Shown: positions 25,585 to 33,319 of the stretch, in pieces
How positions within the stretch are numbered: the stretch's first letter is position 1
How the letters are laid out: every line of letters starts with the position of its first letter
From: CAZWBR01 sp964632305
Lineage (GTDB): Bacteria; Bacteroidota; Bacteroidia; Bacteroidales; Prolixibacteraceae
DNA length: 56,896 nt
Direction of reading: 5' to 3'
Assembly: GCA_964632305.1 (NCBI GenBank)
Contig: CAZWBR010000027.1
Coordinates: 1-56,896 of the forward strand
Notes under the pieces: generated by a model
Seen by the model: the letters and a program-made list of their open reading frames with translations, nothing else
What the model was told of the DNA's origin: nothing
Database searches by the model: none
Made by a program: the position numbers and the translations under genes

Positions 25585-25647
25585 ATGAAAAAAATGTACC
25601 ACAAAGATAAAGGGCTTTCAGGTTTTGTACCAAATTTAAGTTGTTAA
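25585..25647 (+). pseudogene. 20-codon orphan frame, likely remnant of a receptor gene start
   Basis: ATG at 25585 opens MKKMYHKDKGLSGFVPNLSC and stops at TAA 25645-25647. It is preceded by ACTAACTAACTAAACCTAAACTT, a leader style seen before highly expressed outer-membrane (SusC/TonB-receptor) genes of Bacteroidota, whose proteins often open with a short basic, polar stretch like this before the signal helix. No continuation of a receptor is seen in any frame downstream. A decayed gene start is the best reading; a functional leader peptide is the alternative. Assignment is inference. Confidence 0.35.
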
Positions 25648-25919
25648 CAAATCGTAAAAGAAAGTTAAAATATATATTACGCCTGATAATCTGGGCCTTA
25701 CCGCCACTTATTCAGAAGTATAAATCCTTTCAGATGCGAAGCTGAATTTATACCCCGATTACTATCCGGCAAACTAAGGGATATTCTTTGATTCGCTCCA
25801 TTTCCAATGACAGAATTCCACCGCACAAAATAGACCCTCATCCCACTACATCATTTTGGGGAGTAATATTCTATGTTATGATTTAAGTAGAAGTCCCTAT
25901 AATGAGTATTAAACCGATC

Positions 25920-26620
25920 AAAGGGCCGAAGGTCCGACATGTGAAAGCACAGGTCGCCAGGCCTGTGGAATGGGGTAACGATAGTTAATCAAAGGCCTGT
26001 AAGGCCGGCATGTATTTAATTGACACAAAACCAATTCATCAATTCCGTTCAACACATACCGGTCTTTCAGGCCTCCGATATCCTCTATCTCTCCTTTTCA
26101 CAGGGCTCACGCCCGGTGCTGTCACATAACGATCTTTCAAGTCTACCGTAGCAAATAGAATTTATCATTGAGATTCCTCTTCCCGCTTCGCTTCTGTCCC
26201 ATTTCTGTCATTGGTATGCGAAGCGAGGAATCTCAGCACGAATAACTGCTAACCGATTACTTAAGTTGGAGTACAACTTAGCGCTATCCCCGATCTCAGC
26301 GGTGAATATCCAGTCGATCCCCCACTATCCGAAAATGTGTCGTCCTTACGGGACTCTTGGTCGTTGAGCAACATTCTCACACCGGGTTGAAACCCGGCGC
26401 TACAATATTGGCCGTCCCTCCGGGACTTTGGCGCATGAACTTTTGCTGACCTGTCAGTTCTGTTGAATGTATTTTTTAGAGCCGTAGGCTCGGATCATAT
26501 TGTAGGGATGGATTTTAATCCATCCGCAAAAGCGAAATAAAAAGGAACCGGAGAGCTGTAGGCTCGGGGCATTTTGAAAAAATGTCCTGGCAAAGCACTG
26601 CCTCAAAAACTGAATAATAG
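25920..26620. repeat. mosaic of short degenerate palindromic repeats
   Basis: No gene is visible between 25648 and 26849. Instead many 15-25-base imperfect palindromes occur: GGGCCGAAGGTCCGACATGTG (in part, 25923-), GGCCTGTAAGGCCGGCATGT (25994-), TCTTTCAGGCCTCCG (26063-, opposite orientation), GGGCTCACGCCC (26103-), CGTCCTTACGGGACT (26341-), ACCGGGTTGAAACCCGGCG (26391-), CGTCCCTCCGGGACTTTGG (26413-), GAGCCGTAGGCTCGG (26479-), GGATGGATTTTAATCCATCC (26506-) and GAGCTGTAGGCTCGGGGC (26553-). They look like relics of several dispersed repeat families. Confidence 0.75.
26170..26238. repeat. inverted repeat with GAGATTCCTC / GAGGAATCTC arms
   Basis: GAGATTCCTC TTCCC GCTTCGC on the left matches, apart from the five-base insertion TTCCC, the reverse complement of GCGAAGCGAGGAATCTC on the right, with about 30 bases between. 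The arms total 17 bp. It sits within the palindrome mosaic and resembles a small non-autonomous element or REP-type unit. Confidence 0.65.
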
Positions 26621-26849
26621 GTTATTGAGAATAACCATTCCGCTTCGATTCATTATCAATGATTGAAATATGTAACAATGTGAGAAATCTTATCCCGAAA
26701 GAAATGGGCCGGTTTTTATCGGACAATCGCGATTTTTTCATACAATTGCCTATATTTATTCCTAACCTTTATCTGATAAAAATGATCGGGATTGGAGGAT
26801 AAACGGAGATCGGAATAAAGATTTTCAACACGGTATAAAAAGCGAAAAG

Positions 26850-27197
26850 ATGAATTTACTTTTAAAGATAGTCATCAACACCATTTCGATAATGGTCGTC
26901 AGTTATCTCCTTCCCGGAGTAACGGTAGATAATTTTTTTGTGGGTCTGGTGGTAGCGATCCTGTTAGCGCTGCTGAATCTGTTGGTCAAGCCAATCCTGA
27001 TCATCCTGACCTTGCCGGTCACGATTCTTACCCTTGGGTTGTTCCTCCTGTTTATTAACGCCTTTATCGTACTGATGGCCAGCCATTTTGTTGATGGATT
27101 CGCGGTAAACGGCATCTGGAGCGCACTCTTTTTCAGTCTGCTGGTTTCCCTGGTCAACAGCCTGTTGGGCGCGAACAACTTAAAACGAGAGGATTAA
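26850..27197 (+). CDS. phage holin family 4-TM membrane protein
   Basis: 115-aa integral membrane protein of the PF04020 (holin 4 superfamily, DUF360-like) type. Four hydrophobic segments fall at about 2-22, 27-48, 52-76 and 88-108, separated by short loops; VKPILIILTLPVTILTLGLF is the conserved block. Despite the name it is a chromosomal housekeeping-type membrane protein found singly in many bacteria, and no phage genes are nearby. It ends in KRED. It is the first gene after the repeat desert and is followed 55 bases later by the EamA transporter. Confidence 0.9.
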   Translation: MNLLLKIVINTISIMVVSYLLPGVTVDNFFVGLVVAILLALLNLLVKPILIILTLPVTILTLGLFLLFINAFIVLMASHFVDGFAVNGIWSALFFSLLVSLVNSLLGANNLKRED

Positions 27198-27223
27198 TCG
27201 TTCGTTATTAAGTTGACAATTTC

Positions 27224-27231
27224 TACATTTG
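27224..27231 (+). promoter_or_regulatory. candidate -7 element of the EamA gene
   Basis: TACATTTG matches TAnnTTTG exactly; the -33 position holds TTCG (27201-27204) at 19 bases, one mismatch from TTTG. The transcript would start near 27238, about 15 bases before the ATG. Confidence 0.5.
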
Positions 27232-27252
27232 CAGCCAATCAATTTTTGTTCG

Positions 27253-28155
27253 ATGCCAATGAATCATCTGGGGGAGATTGCAGGAATCCTGACAGCCATG
27301 TGCTGGACAATCTCGGCCCTCACCTTTGCCGTAGCGACACGACGGGCCGGTTCACTGACGGTCAATATCATGCGGCTTCTGTTCGCGATGCTGATGTATA
27401 TGGCCTGGTCGAGGGCGATGCGCGGGATGTGGTTACCCACCGACGCAACGCCCGAAGCCTGGAAATGGCTCTCGGTATCCGGATTCATCGGCTTTGTCGT
27501 CGGCGATTATTTCCTCTTTAAATCGTATGCCTATCAGTCGGCCAAGATATCGATGCTGATCATGTCGCTGGCCCCACCGGTCGCGGCTATCTTCGGGGCC
27601 TTGGTCTTGCAGGAAAAATTTACCTGGCTCAACATGCTGGGAATGACCCTGGTCCTGCTTGGCATTACCATCGTGATCCTCAAGCGGGAAGACGACGAAG
27701 ACAGGGTTCGTCACAAGCTGAACTACCCGATTAAAGGGTTATTGCTGGCTTTTGGCGGAGCTGTCGGTCAAGGCATCGGGGCGGTCTTTTCGAAGCTGGG
27801 AATGGGAAGTTACGACCCGTTTGCCTCGAGCCAGATCCGCACTGTTACGGGTATCATTGGATTTATCCTGATCATCACCTATGCCCGGAAATGGAAACAG
27901 GTGAGCACGGCCGTCGTCAGCAGTAATGCCATGCGCCCCTTGCTGATCGGATCGTTTTTCGGCCCCTTCCTGGGAGTATCGCTGAGCCTGCTGGCTTTTC
28001 AGCACACCTCCGTGGGGGTGGCCTCCACGCTGATCGCTACCGTCCCGGTTTTTATCCTTCTGCCCTCGGTGCTCTTTATGGGAGAGAAACTGAACTGGAA
28101 AGAGGTGGCCGGAGCCTTTTTAGCGGTTGGCGGGATGATCGTTTTTTTCCTTTAG
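27253..28155 (+). CDS. EamA/DMT-family membrane transporter
   Basis: 300-aa inner-membrane protein with ten predicted transmembrane helices in two EamA repeats (about 6-145 and 157-300). The first repeat ends with GMTLVLLGITIVIL, the second with AGAFLAVGGMIVFFL, the expected internal duplication. ATG codons at 27253 and 27259 are both possible; the frame is open from a TTG at 27229, but that lies inside the promoter. Substrate cannot be told; the family exports metabolites or amino acids. Probably transcribed from its own promoter at 27224. Confidence 0.92.
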   Translation: MPMNHLGEIAGILTAMCWTISALTFAVATRRAGSLTVNIMRLLFAMLMYMAWSRAMRGMWLPTDATPEAWKWLSVSGFIGFVVGDYFLFKSYAYQSAKISMLIMSLAPPVAAIFGALVLQEKFTWLNMLGMTLVLLGITIVILKREDDEDRVRHKLNYPIKGLLLAFGGAVGQGIGAVFSKLGMGSYDPFASSQIRTVTGIIGFILIITYARKWKQVSTAVVSSNAMRPLLIGSFFGPFLGVSLSLLAFQHTSVGVASTLIATVPVFILLPSVLFMGEKLNWKEVAGAFLAVGGMIVFFL

Positions 28156-28327
28156 CATCCCCCACACCGCCGGATTCCAAGCAGGGACGTGATTCTGGTT
28201 TTCCATCGGGCTCCCCGTAAACTTTTGACATTAAAGAAAATGATAAAAGATTGGTCTAAAAGCATGAACGAATATTAACGCAGGAGTTTTATAAGAAAAA
28301 TCATCAGTTATATTTTCGAAATAGTGT

Positions 28328-28335
28328 TACTTTTA
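28328..28335 (+). promoter_or_regulatory. candidate -7 element of the kdn operon
   Basis: TACTTTTA resembles TAnnTTTG with the last base changed. It is about 95 bases before the kdnA start codon; no convincing -33 element was found. Confidence 0.35.
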
Positions 28336-28429
28336 CAAGTTTTTAACACGAATTATTCAAAGGCTATTTGACCTTCGATTTGTGTTAGAGCGAACAATTC
28401 TTTATCGACTTGAAATAAAACAATTATCT

Positions 28430-29623
28430 ATGGCTGGAACAGAACTTTTCGGCAATGAAGAACGAAAAGAAGTAATGGATGTATTGGAGACCGGGATCCT
28501 ATTCCGGTACAATCATGATGCCCAAAGAAACGGCATTTGGAAAGCGAAGACTTTCGAGCAGGAATTTTCCTCCTATCTTGGAGCTAAACATACTCACTTT
28601 TGTGCGAGCGGAACGGCAGCCGATGCCTTGTCATTGGCCTGCTGCGGTATTGGCTATGGCGATGAAGTCATTGTCCCCCCCTATACGTTTATTGCCCCAA
28701 TCGAGGCAGTAATGATGGCCGGGGCGGTCCCCGTTTTTGCCGAATTGGATGAGACGCTGTGCCTGAGCCCCGAAGGGATTGAGAAAGCGATTACTCCCCG
28801 GACCAAAGCGGTTTTATTGATCCAGGTTTTCGGGTCAATGGCGAAGATGGACGAGATCATGGCGGTCTGTCAAAAGCATAACCTGATTCTCATTGAGGAT
28901 GCTGCGCCCGCATTAGGCGGAAGCTATAAAGGAAAGATGCTGGGCAATTTTGGAAAGATGTCGGCCTTCTCCTTCGACTTTTATAAAATCATCACCGCCG
29001 GCGAAGGGGGCGCTATTGCCACCAACGATGATGAGCTTTACGAAAAAGCGCACATGTATTCCGATCATGGGCACGACCACATCGGGAATGCCCGCGGGGC
29101 AGAGCAACATCCGATTCTCGGGTTTAACTTTCGCGGATCGGAACTGGGAGCAGCCGTGGTGTTGGCACAGTTGAGAAAACTGCCTTACATCATTGAGAAA
29201 CAACGAGCCCACCATACCCTGTTGAAAAATGTATTGCAGGAATTCCCTGAAGTGACGATGAGGCTGGTTCCCGATGAAACCGGCGATTCGTGCGGTTTCC
29301 TCAGTTTCTTTCTCCCTAAACCGGAGCAGGCCATAAGTGTTTTTGATGAATTTCAGAAAGCTGGGATCGGGGCCTCCTACTGGTACAGGAACAACTTCCA
29401 TTACCATCGTCAGTGGGGCCATCTGAAGGAGATGAAATCAATCTTCAACCTTCCGGTCATGAAAATGAATCAGGCTCCAGACTACCGGAATCTTTCGGTT
29501 CCTCAATCGGACGCCATCATGCAAAAACTGGTGATGACCCAGATCATGGTCAACTGGAACGAAGAAGAGTTGAACGGGTTGGCCGAAAAAATGAGACAAG
29601 CATTAAAAACTGCACTTAAATAA
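28430..29623 (+). CDS. kdnA: KdnA-like 8-amino-3,8-dideoxy-octulosonate aminotransferase
   Basis: 397-aa DegT/DnrJ/EryC1/StrS-type PLP enzyme. The start is set at the ATG at 28430 (MAGTELFGNEERKEV), a typical N-terminus; the open frame extends upstream to a GTG at 28382. PLP-binding Asp157 is in EDAAPALGGSYKG and the catalytic Lys186 in SFDFYKIITAGEGG. With the next gene it would convert Kdo to 8-amino-Kdo: KdnB oxidises C8, KdnA transaminates it. This was shown for Shewanella KdnAB. The four-gene operon includes kdsA, which supports a Kdo substrate. Assignment relies on family resemblance plus context. Confidence 0.88.
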   Translation: MAGTELFGNEERKEVMDVLETGILFRYNHDAQRNGIWKAKTFEQEFSSYLGAKHTHFCASGTAADALSLACCGIGYGDEVIVPPYTFIAPIEAVMMAGAVPVFAELDETLCLSPEGIEKAITPRTKAVLLIQVFGSMAKMDEIMAVCQKHNLILIEDAAPALGGSYKGKMLGNFGKMSAFSFDFYKIITAGEGGAIATNDDELYEKAHMYSDHGHDHIGNARGAEQHPILGFNFRGSELGAAVVLAQLRKLPYIIEKQRAHHTLLKNVLQEFPEVTMRLVPDETGDSCGFLSFFLPKPEQAISVFDEFQKAGIGASYWYRNNFHYHRQWGHLKEMKSIFNLPVMKMNQAPDYRNLSVPQSDAIMQKLVMTQIMVNWNEEELNGLAEKMRQALKTALK

Positions 29624-29629
29624 ATAGAT

Positions 29630-30706
29630 ATGTTTAGAAATTATAAAACAGTAGGACGTATTATTTACGGTCGCAACAGTTTCGACCAGTTGGGCGATAT
29701 CCTGAATGAACTGCGCACCGAAAATGATTCATATGTACTTTTTCTGCTGGACGATTATTTCGAGGGCAAGGAATTACAGAAAAAGCTTCCTGCTCATTCA
29801 CAGGATATAGTTAAGCTGATTGGCACGATAGACGAGCCAAAGACCAAAATAGTCGATGCCATCGTTGAAGAGATCAAAGGATTAAAAGGAAAGAATCCGG
29901 TTTCAGTAGTAGGTATCGGCGGTGGTATTGTCATGGATTATGCCAAAGCAATCCGGCTGATGTTTACCAATCCCGGCTCATCGGTACAGTACCAGGGCCT
30001 GGATTTAGTTAAAAATAAAGGGGTTCACTGCACCGTGGTACCGACCATCTCGGGCACCGGGGCGGAGATCTCTATGACTGCAGTACTGACCGGTCCGGTT
30101 AAAAAACTTGGGCTTAAAGGAAATTTCACCCCTGCCGACCAGTTGGTGCTCGACCCGAACCTGATCGCTACCGTTCCCGATCCTCAACATTTTTTCACCG
30201 CGATGGACTGCTATATCCATAATGTAGAAGCCCTCAACGGACACCGCCGCACGGTAATGGGCGATTCGCTCGGAATAGAGTCGATGCGTCTGTGCCGCGA
30301 GATCTTCCTGAGCGGGGACAGTCATACCCCCGAGAATGATGAGAAACTGATGATCGCCTCCTATCTGGGTGGTTTATCCTTAACTTATTCCGAAGTTGGC
30401 GCCTGTCATGCCATTTCTTACGGTTTGGCCACGGTAACCGGGATCCATCACGGAGTAGGAAACTGTGTGGTCTTTAATCAATTGGAAGAGTTCTACCCGG
30501 AGGCAGTGAAGGAGTTTCGCGAGATGATGCGCATCAATAATATCGAGCTTCCGCAAGGGGTCACAGCCAATTGTACTCCTGAGGAAATTGAAAAAATGAT
30601 CGACGTAACGCTCACCCTGATCTTTATGTGGCAACATGTTTGTGGTCCGGATTGGGAAAAGATTGTCACACGTGAGAAGCTGCGTGGATTGTTGATGAAA
30701 ATGTAA
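29630..30706 (+). CDS. kdnB: KdnB-like 3-deoxy-octulosonate 8-oxidase (metal-dependent alcohol dehydrogenase)
   Basis: 358-aa iron-containing-alcohol-dehydrogenase fold. The NAD-binding GGG motif is in VVGIGGGIVMDYAKA (about 93-107). The metal ligands Asp193, His197, His260 and His274 are present, with the spacing of group III dehydrogenases (D-x3-H and H-x13-H). SGTGAEISMTAVLT follows the usual pattern. It would oxidise the C8 hydroxyl of Kdo to the aldehyde for KdnA. Six bases separate it from kdnA and ten from kdsA, so the genes are surely co-transcribed. Confidence 0.9.
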   Translation: MFRNYKTVGRIIYGRNSFDQLGDILNELRTENDSYVLFLLDDYFEGKELQKKLPAHSQDIVKLIGTIDEPKTKIVDAIVEEIKGLKGKNPVSVVGIGGGIVMDYAKAIRLMFTNPGSSVQYQGLDLVKNKGVHCTVVPTISGTGAEISMTAVLTGPVKKLGLKGNFTPADQLVLDPNLIATVPDPQHFFTAMDCYIHNVEALNGHRRTVMGDSLGIESMRLCREIFLSGDSHTPENDEKLMIASYLGGLSLTYSEVGACHAISYGLATVTGIHHGVGNCVVFNQLEEFYPEAVKEFREMMRINNIELPQGVTANCTPEEIEKMIDVTLTLIFMWQHVCGPDWEKIVTREKLRGLLMKM

Positions 30707-30716
30707 TTATTAGCAA

Positions 30717-31547
30717 ATGAGAAAAACAGTTCGTGTAGGAAATATTGAATGTGGGGCTGACAAATTATTTTTGATCGCAGGACCCTGTGTGGTGGAAGAT
30801 GAAAAGACGATGATGGATACCGCCGAATTTCTGGTCGGATTATCTGCTAAGCTTGATCTGCCGCTGATCTTTAAGTCCTCGTTTCAAAAAGATAACCGGA
30901 GTTCTGCCGATTTTTATTCAGGTCCCGGGATGGAGAAGGGCCTCGCGATTTTGAAAAAGATCAAAGAGCAGTTTAATGTCCCGGTCATCACTGACATTCA
31001 TTATCCTGAACAGATCTTGCCGGCAGCCGAAGTGGTCGATATCATTCAAATCCCCGCCTATTTGGTCATGCAGACCACGCTGGTGATGGAAGCGGCCAGG
31101 ACCGGCAAAGTGATTAACCTGAAACATGGTCAATTCCTTGCTCCGGAGAACATGATCAAACCGGTAAAGAAAGTTGAACAGGCTGGCAATGAAAATATCC
31201 TGGTAACAGAACGTGGCTACACTTTCGGATATAACGACTTAATTGTTGATCCGAGAAGTTTTTACCATCTTCGCCAGACCGGTTACCCGGTAATTTTCGA
31301 TGTCACCCATTCGATCCGTAAATATGGCATCCCAAGCGCTGACCCGAAAGGGGGATCCCGGGAGTTTATCCCCACCCTGGCGCGTGCCGGTGTAGCTGCA
31401 GGTATCGACGGATTGTTTATCGAAGTTCATCCTGATCCCTCGCGGGCGCTCTGCGACGCGGCGAGCCAGATGTGCATCAGCGACGTGGAAGAGTTCCTGC
31501 AACCGTTAATCGATCTTCACAATCTTGAAGTTAAGTATAGAAAATAA
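30717..31547 (+). CDS. kdsA: 3-deoxy-8-phosphooctulonate synthase (KDO8P synthase), metal-dependent class
   Basis: 276-aa TIM-barrel enzyme condensing PEP with D-arabinose 5-phosphate to Kdo 8-phosphate, the first committed step to Kdo. LIAGPCVVEDE carries Cys24, the metal ligand that marks class II (metal-dependent) enzymes; class I has Asn there. KSSFQKDNRSS, LKHGQFLAPENM, FDVTHSIRKYG and IEVHPDPSRALCDA are further active-site blocks. Third gene of the operon, 19 bases before the aldolase-CBS fusion, which occupies the place of an arabinose-5-phosphate source. Confidence 0.96.
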   Translation: MRKTVRVGNIECGADKLFLIAGPCVVEDEKTMMDTAEFLVGLSAKLDLPLIFKSSFQKDNRSSADFYSGPGMEKGLAILKKIKEQFNVPVITDIHYPEQILPAAEVVDIIQIPAYLVMQTTLVMEAARTGKVINLKHGQFLAPENMIKPVKKVEQAGNENILVTERGYTFGYNDLIVDPRSFYHLRQTGYPVIFDVTHSIRKYGIPSADPKGGSREFIPTLARAGVAAGIDGLFIEVHPDPSRALCDAASQMCISDVEEFLQPLIDLHNLEVKYRK

Positions 31548-31566
31548 ATAACCAACAATAATAAGT

Positions 31567-32592
31567 ATGGAATTTTATCTCGACTCGGCTAATATGGCCG
31601 AAATTGAAGAAGCCATGAAATTGGGTATCATTGATGGGGTTACCACCACACCAACCTTCATGCATAAAAATGGTATTACCGATATTGATGGCGCGATCAT
31701 CAAATTATCAAAGATGGTTCCTGTTCTAATGATCGAAGCGCTGGGTGAAACAGCCGATCAGATTGTAGCAGAAGCGCACCGTCTATTAGCCCTCGGGTTG
31801 GATAAGAGTAAAACCGTTTTTAAAATTCCGGTAAATATTGAAGGGATTAAAGCCTGCAAACGTTTAAGGAGCGAAAACTTCCTGGTCAATGTTCACTTGG
31901 TCTATAACATCCAGCAAGCTTTTATGGCCTTAACCGCCGGGGCTACATATGTATGTGTGCTGGTGGGCCGGATGCAGGATCAGGGATACGATGCCCTGGG
32001 CTTGGTTAAACAAATAGTAGAGGCTATCGACAAATACGGGTACAAGAGCAAAGTAATGTTCTCCTCAGTCCGTTATCCCGAACATATCAAAAATGCACTG
32101 GAGCTTGGCGCCCATAACATCACCATCCCGTGGAGCATCATGAAGAAACTGGCCGACAACAGCTTCACTAAGCTGGGAACCGATCAGTTCTTCCAGCACA
32201 CCCGTTTGATGACCGTTCAGGTAAAAAGCGTCATTGCCGAAGCCAATCCGGTGGTAGACACCGAATGTAAGGTCCTTGATTCTTTACTCAAGATGACTGA
32301 CTCGGGAATGGGTGCTGTATCGGTAGTATCGAAAGACGGAAAACTGGCCGGTATCTTTACCGACGGTGATCTTCGTCGTCAGATGCGCAAACTGGGCGAA
32401 AGAATCCTCGAAGCCTCAGTCGGCGAATGTATGACCCCAAATCCGATCTCTATCGAGGCCGATGCCTTGCTTCAAAAAGCCGCCGATATTTTCAACGCCA
32501 ACCAGGTCGATAATATCATCGTAACCGAAGATGGTAAACCTGTTGGGATGCTCGACATTCAGGATATGGTAAAAATGGACCTGATCAACTAA
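31567..32592 (+). CDS. transaldolase/fructose-6-phosphate-aldolase-like domain fused to CBS pair
   Basis: 341-aa two-part protein. Residues 1-215 are a TalC/FSA-type TIM barrel: LDSANMAEIEEA opens it, Asp6 is kept and Lys86 in VFKIPV is the Schiff-base lysine. Several substrate residues differ from FSA/TalC: TTNPS is TTTPT (Asn to Thr28), NVTLIFS is NVHLVYN (Thr to His110), and PF/PY before G-R is VL (131-132). Residues about 218-341 are two CBS motifs (MGAVSVVSKDGKLAGIFTDG, and QVDNIIVTEDGKPVGMLD) that closely resemble the CBS tail of KdsD, arabinose-5-phosphate isomerase. Last gene of the kdnA-kdnB-kdsA operon. It may supply or regulate arabinose 5-phosphate; that is inference. Confidence 0.85.
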   Translation: MEFYLDSANMAEIEEAMKLGIIDGVTTTPTFMHKNGITDIDGAIIKLSKMVPVLMIEALGETADQIVAEAHRLLALGLDKSKTVFKIPVNIEGIKACKRLRSENFLVNVHLVYNIQQAFMALTAGATYVCVLVGRMQDQGYDALGLVKQIVEAIDKYGYKSKVMFSSVRYPEHIKNALELGAHNITIPWSIMKKLADNSFTKLGTDQFFQHTRLMTVQVKSVIAEANPVVDTECKVLDSLLKMTDSGMGAVSVVSKDGKLAGIFTDGDLRRQMRKLGERILEASVGECMTPNPISIEADALLQKAADIFNANQVDNIIVTEDGKPVGMLDIQDMVKMDLIN

Positions 32593-32613
32593 TCAGAGAT
32601 CCAAACAATCTGA

Positions 32614-32646
32614 AAAAGGCGGTACTCATGTTCCGCCTTTTTCGGT
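32614..32646 (+). terminator. terminator of the kdn/kds operon
   Basis: AAAAAGGCGG and CCGCCTTTTT pair over 10 bp around TACTCATGTT, with the T run after. It lies about 25 bases after the fusion gene stop. Confidence 0.92.
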
Positions 32647-32774
32647 TTTATATAACCGGAAATATCCTTAATTTTACCTGTCAGACCTACAGGAAACAGA
32701 TCAGACAGATTCCTGATTTCAGCGAATGATTCGCGACATATTTAGACAAGAAGACCTCTTCACATAAAGTAAAA

Positions 32775-33314
32775 ATGGATTTTCTTACCTTGACCCAAAA
32801 CCGGCAGAGCGACCGCAGCTATCTGGACAAGCCGGTTGAGAACGAAAAACTGGAAAAAATACTGGAATGTGCCCGGATGGCTCCCTCAGCCTGTAATGCC
32901 CAACCCTGGAAAATCATTATTGTCGATGACCCGGAATTGAGGAACAAAATTGCAGATGCCACCTCAGAGAAAGCCATCGGGATGAACCATTTCACCAAAC
33001 AGGCCCCCCTGCATCTGATCATTATCGAGGAGTCGGGCAACCTTACCTCAACGCTGGGAGGATGGGTCAAGCGGAAACATTTCCCGCTGATCGATATTGG
33101 CATTCTGGCCGAGCATATCTGTCTGGCGGCAGCCGATGAAGGATTGGGGAGCTGCATGATCGGTTGGTTCGATGAAACAAAGATTCGGAAACTACTGGCA
33201 GTCCCCTCTTCAAAACGGATCCTGCTGGTAATCACCATCGGTTATCCGGCCAAAGAGACCCGGAAGAAGATCCGCAAACCCATCGACCAGATTATCTCCC
33301 GCAACAAGTATTAA
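32775..33314 (+). CDS. nitroreductase family protein
   Basis: 179-aa FMN-dependent NAD(P)H oxidoreductase of the nitroreductase fold, acting as a dimer. RQSDRSYLDKPVENEKLEKIL gives the FMN-phosphate Arg/Ser block, ARMAPSACNAQPWKIIIV the central motif with the conserved Asn-x-Gln-Pro-Trp, and the C-terminal ITIGYPAKETRKKIRKP is typical. LTSTLGGWVKRK is an insertion in the middle. Substrate unknown; nitro compounds, quinones or flavins are common. Single gene after a terminator and convergent with the phosphatase-like gene, 5 bases apart. Confidence 0.93.
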   Translation: MDFLTLTQNRQSDRSYLDKPVENEKLEKILECARMAPSACNAQPWKIIIVDDPELRNKIADATSEKAIGMNHFTKQAPLHLIIIEESGNLTSTLGGWVKRKHFPLIDIGILAEHICLAAADEGLGSCMIGWFDETKIRKLLAVPSSKRILLVITIGYPAKETRKKIRKPIDQIISRNKY

Positions 33315-33319
33315 CCGGA

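Noticed and set aside
26850..27197. Prophage remnant because of the holin-family name
   Set aside because: The PF04020-type membrane protein is a common chromosomal gene and there are no phage genes or integrase nearby; xerD is housekeeping.
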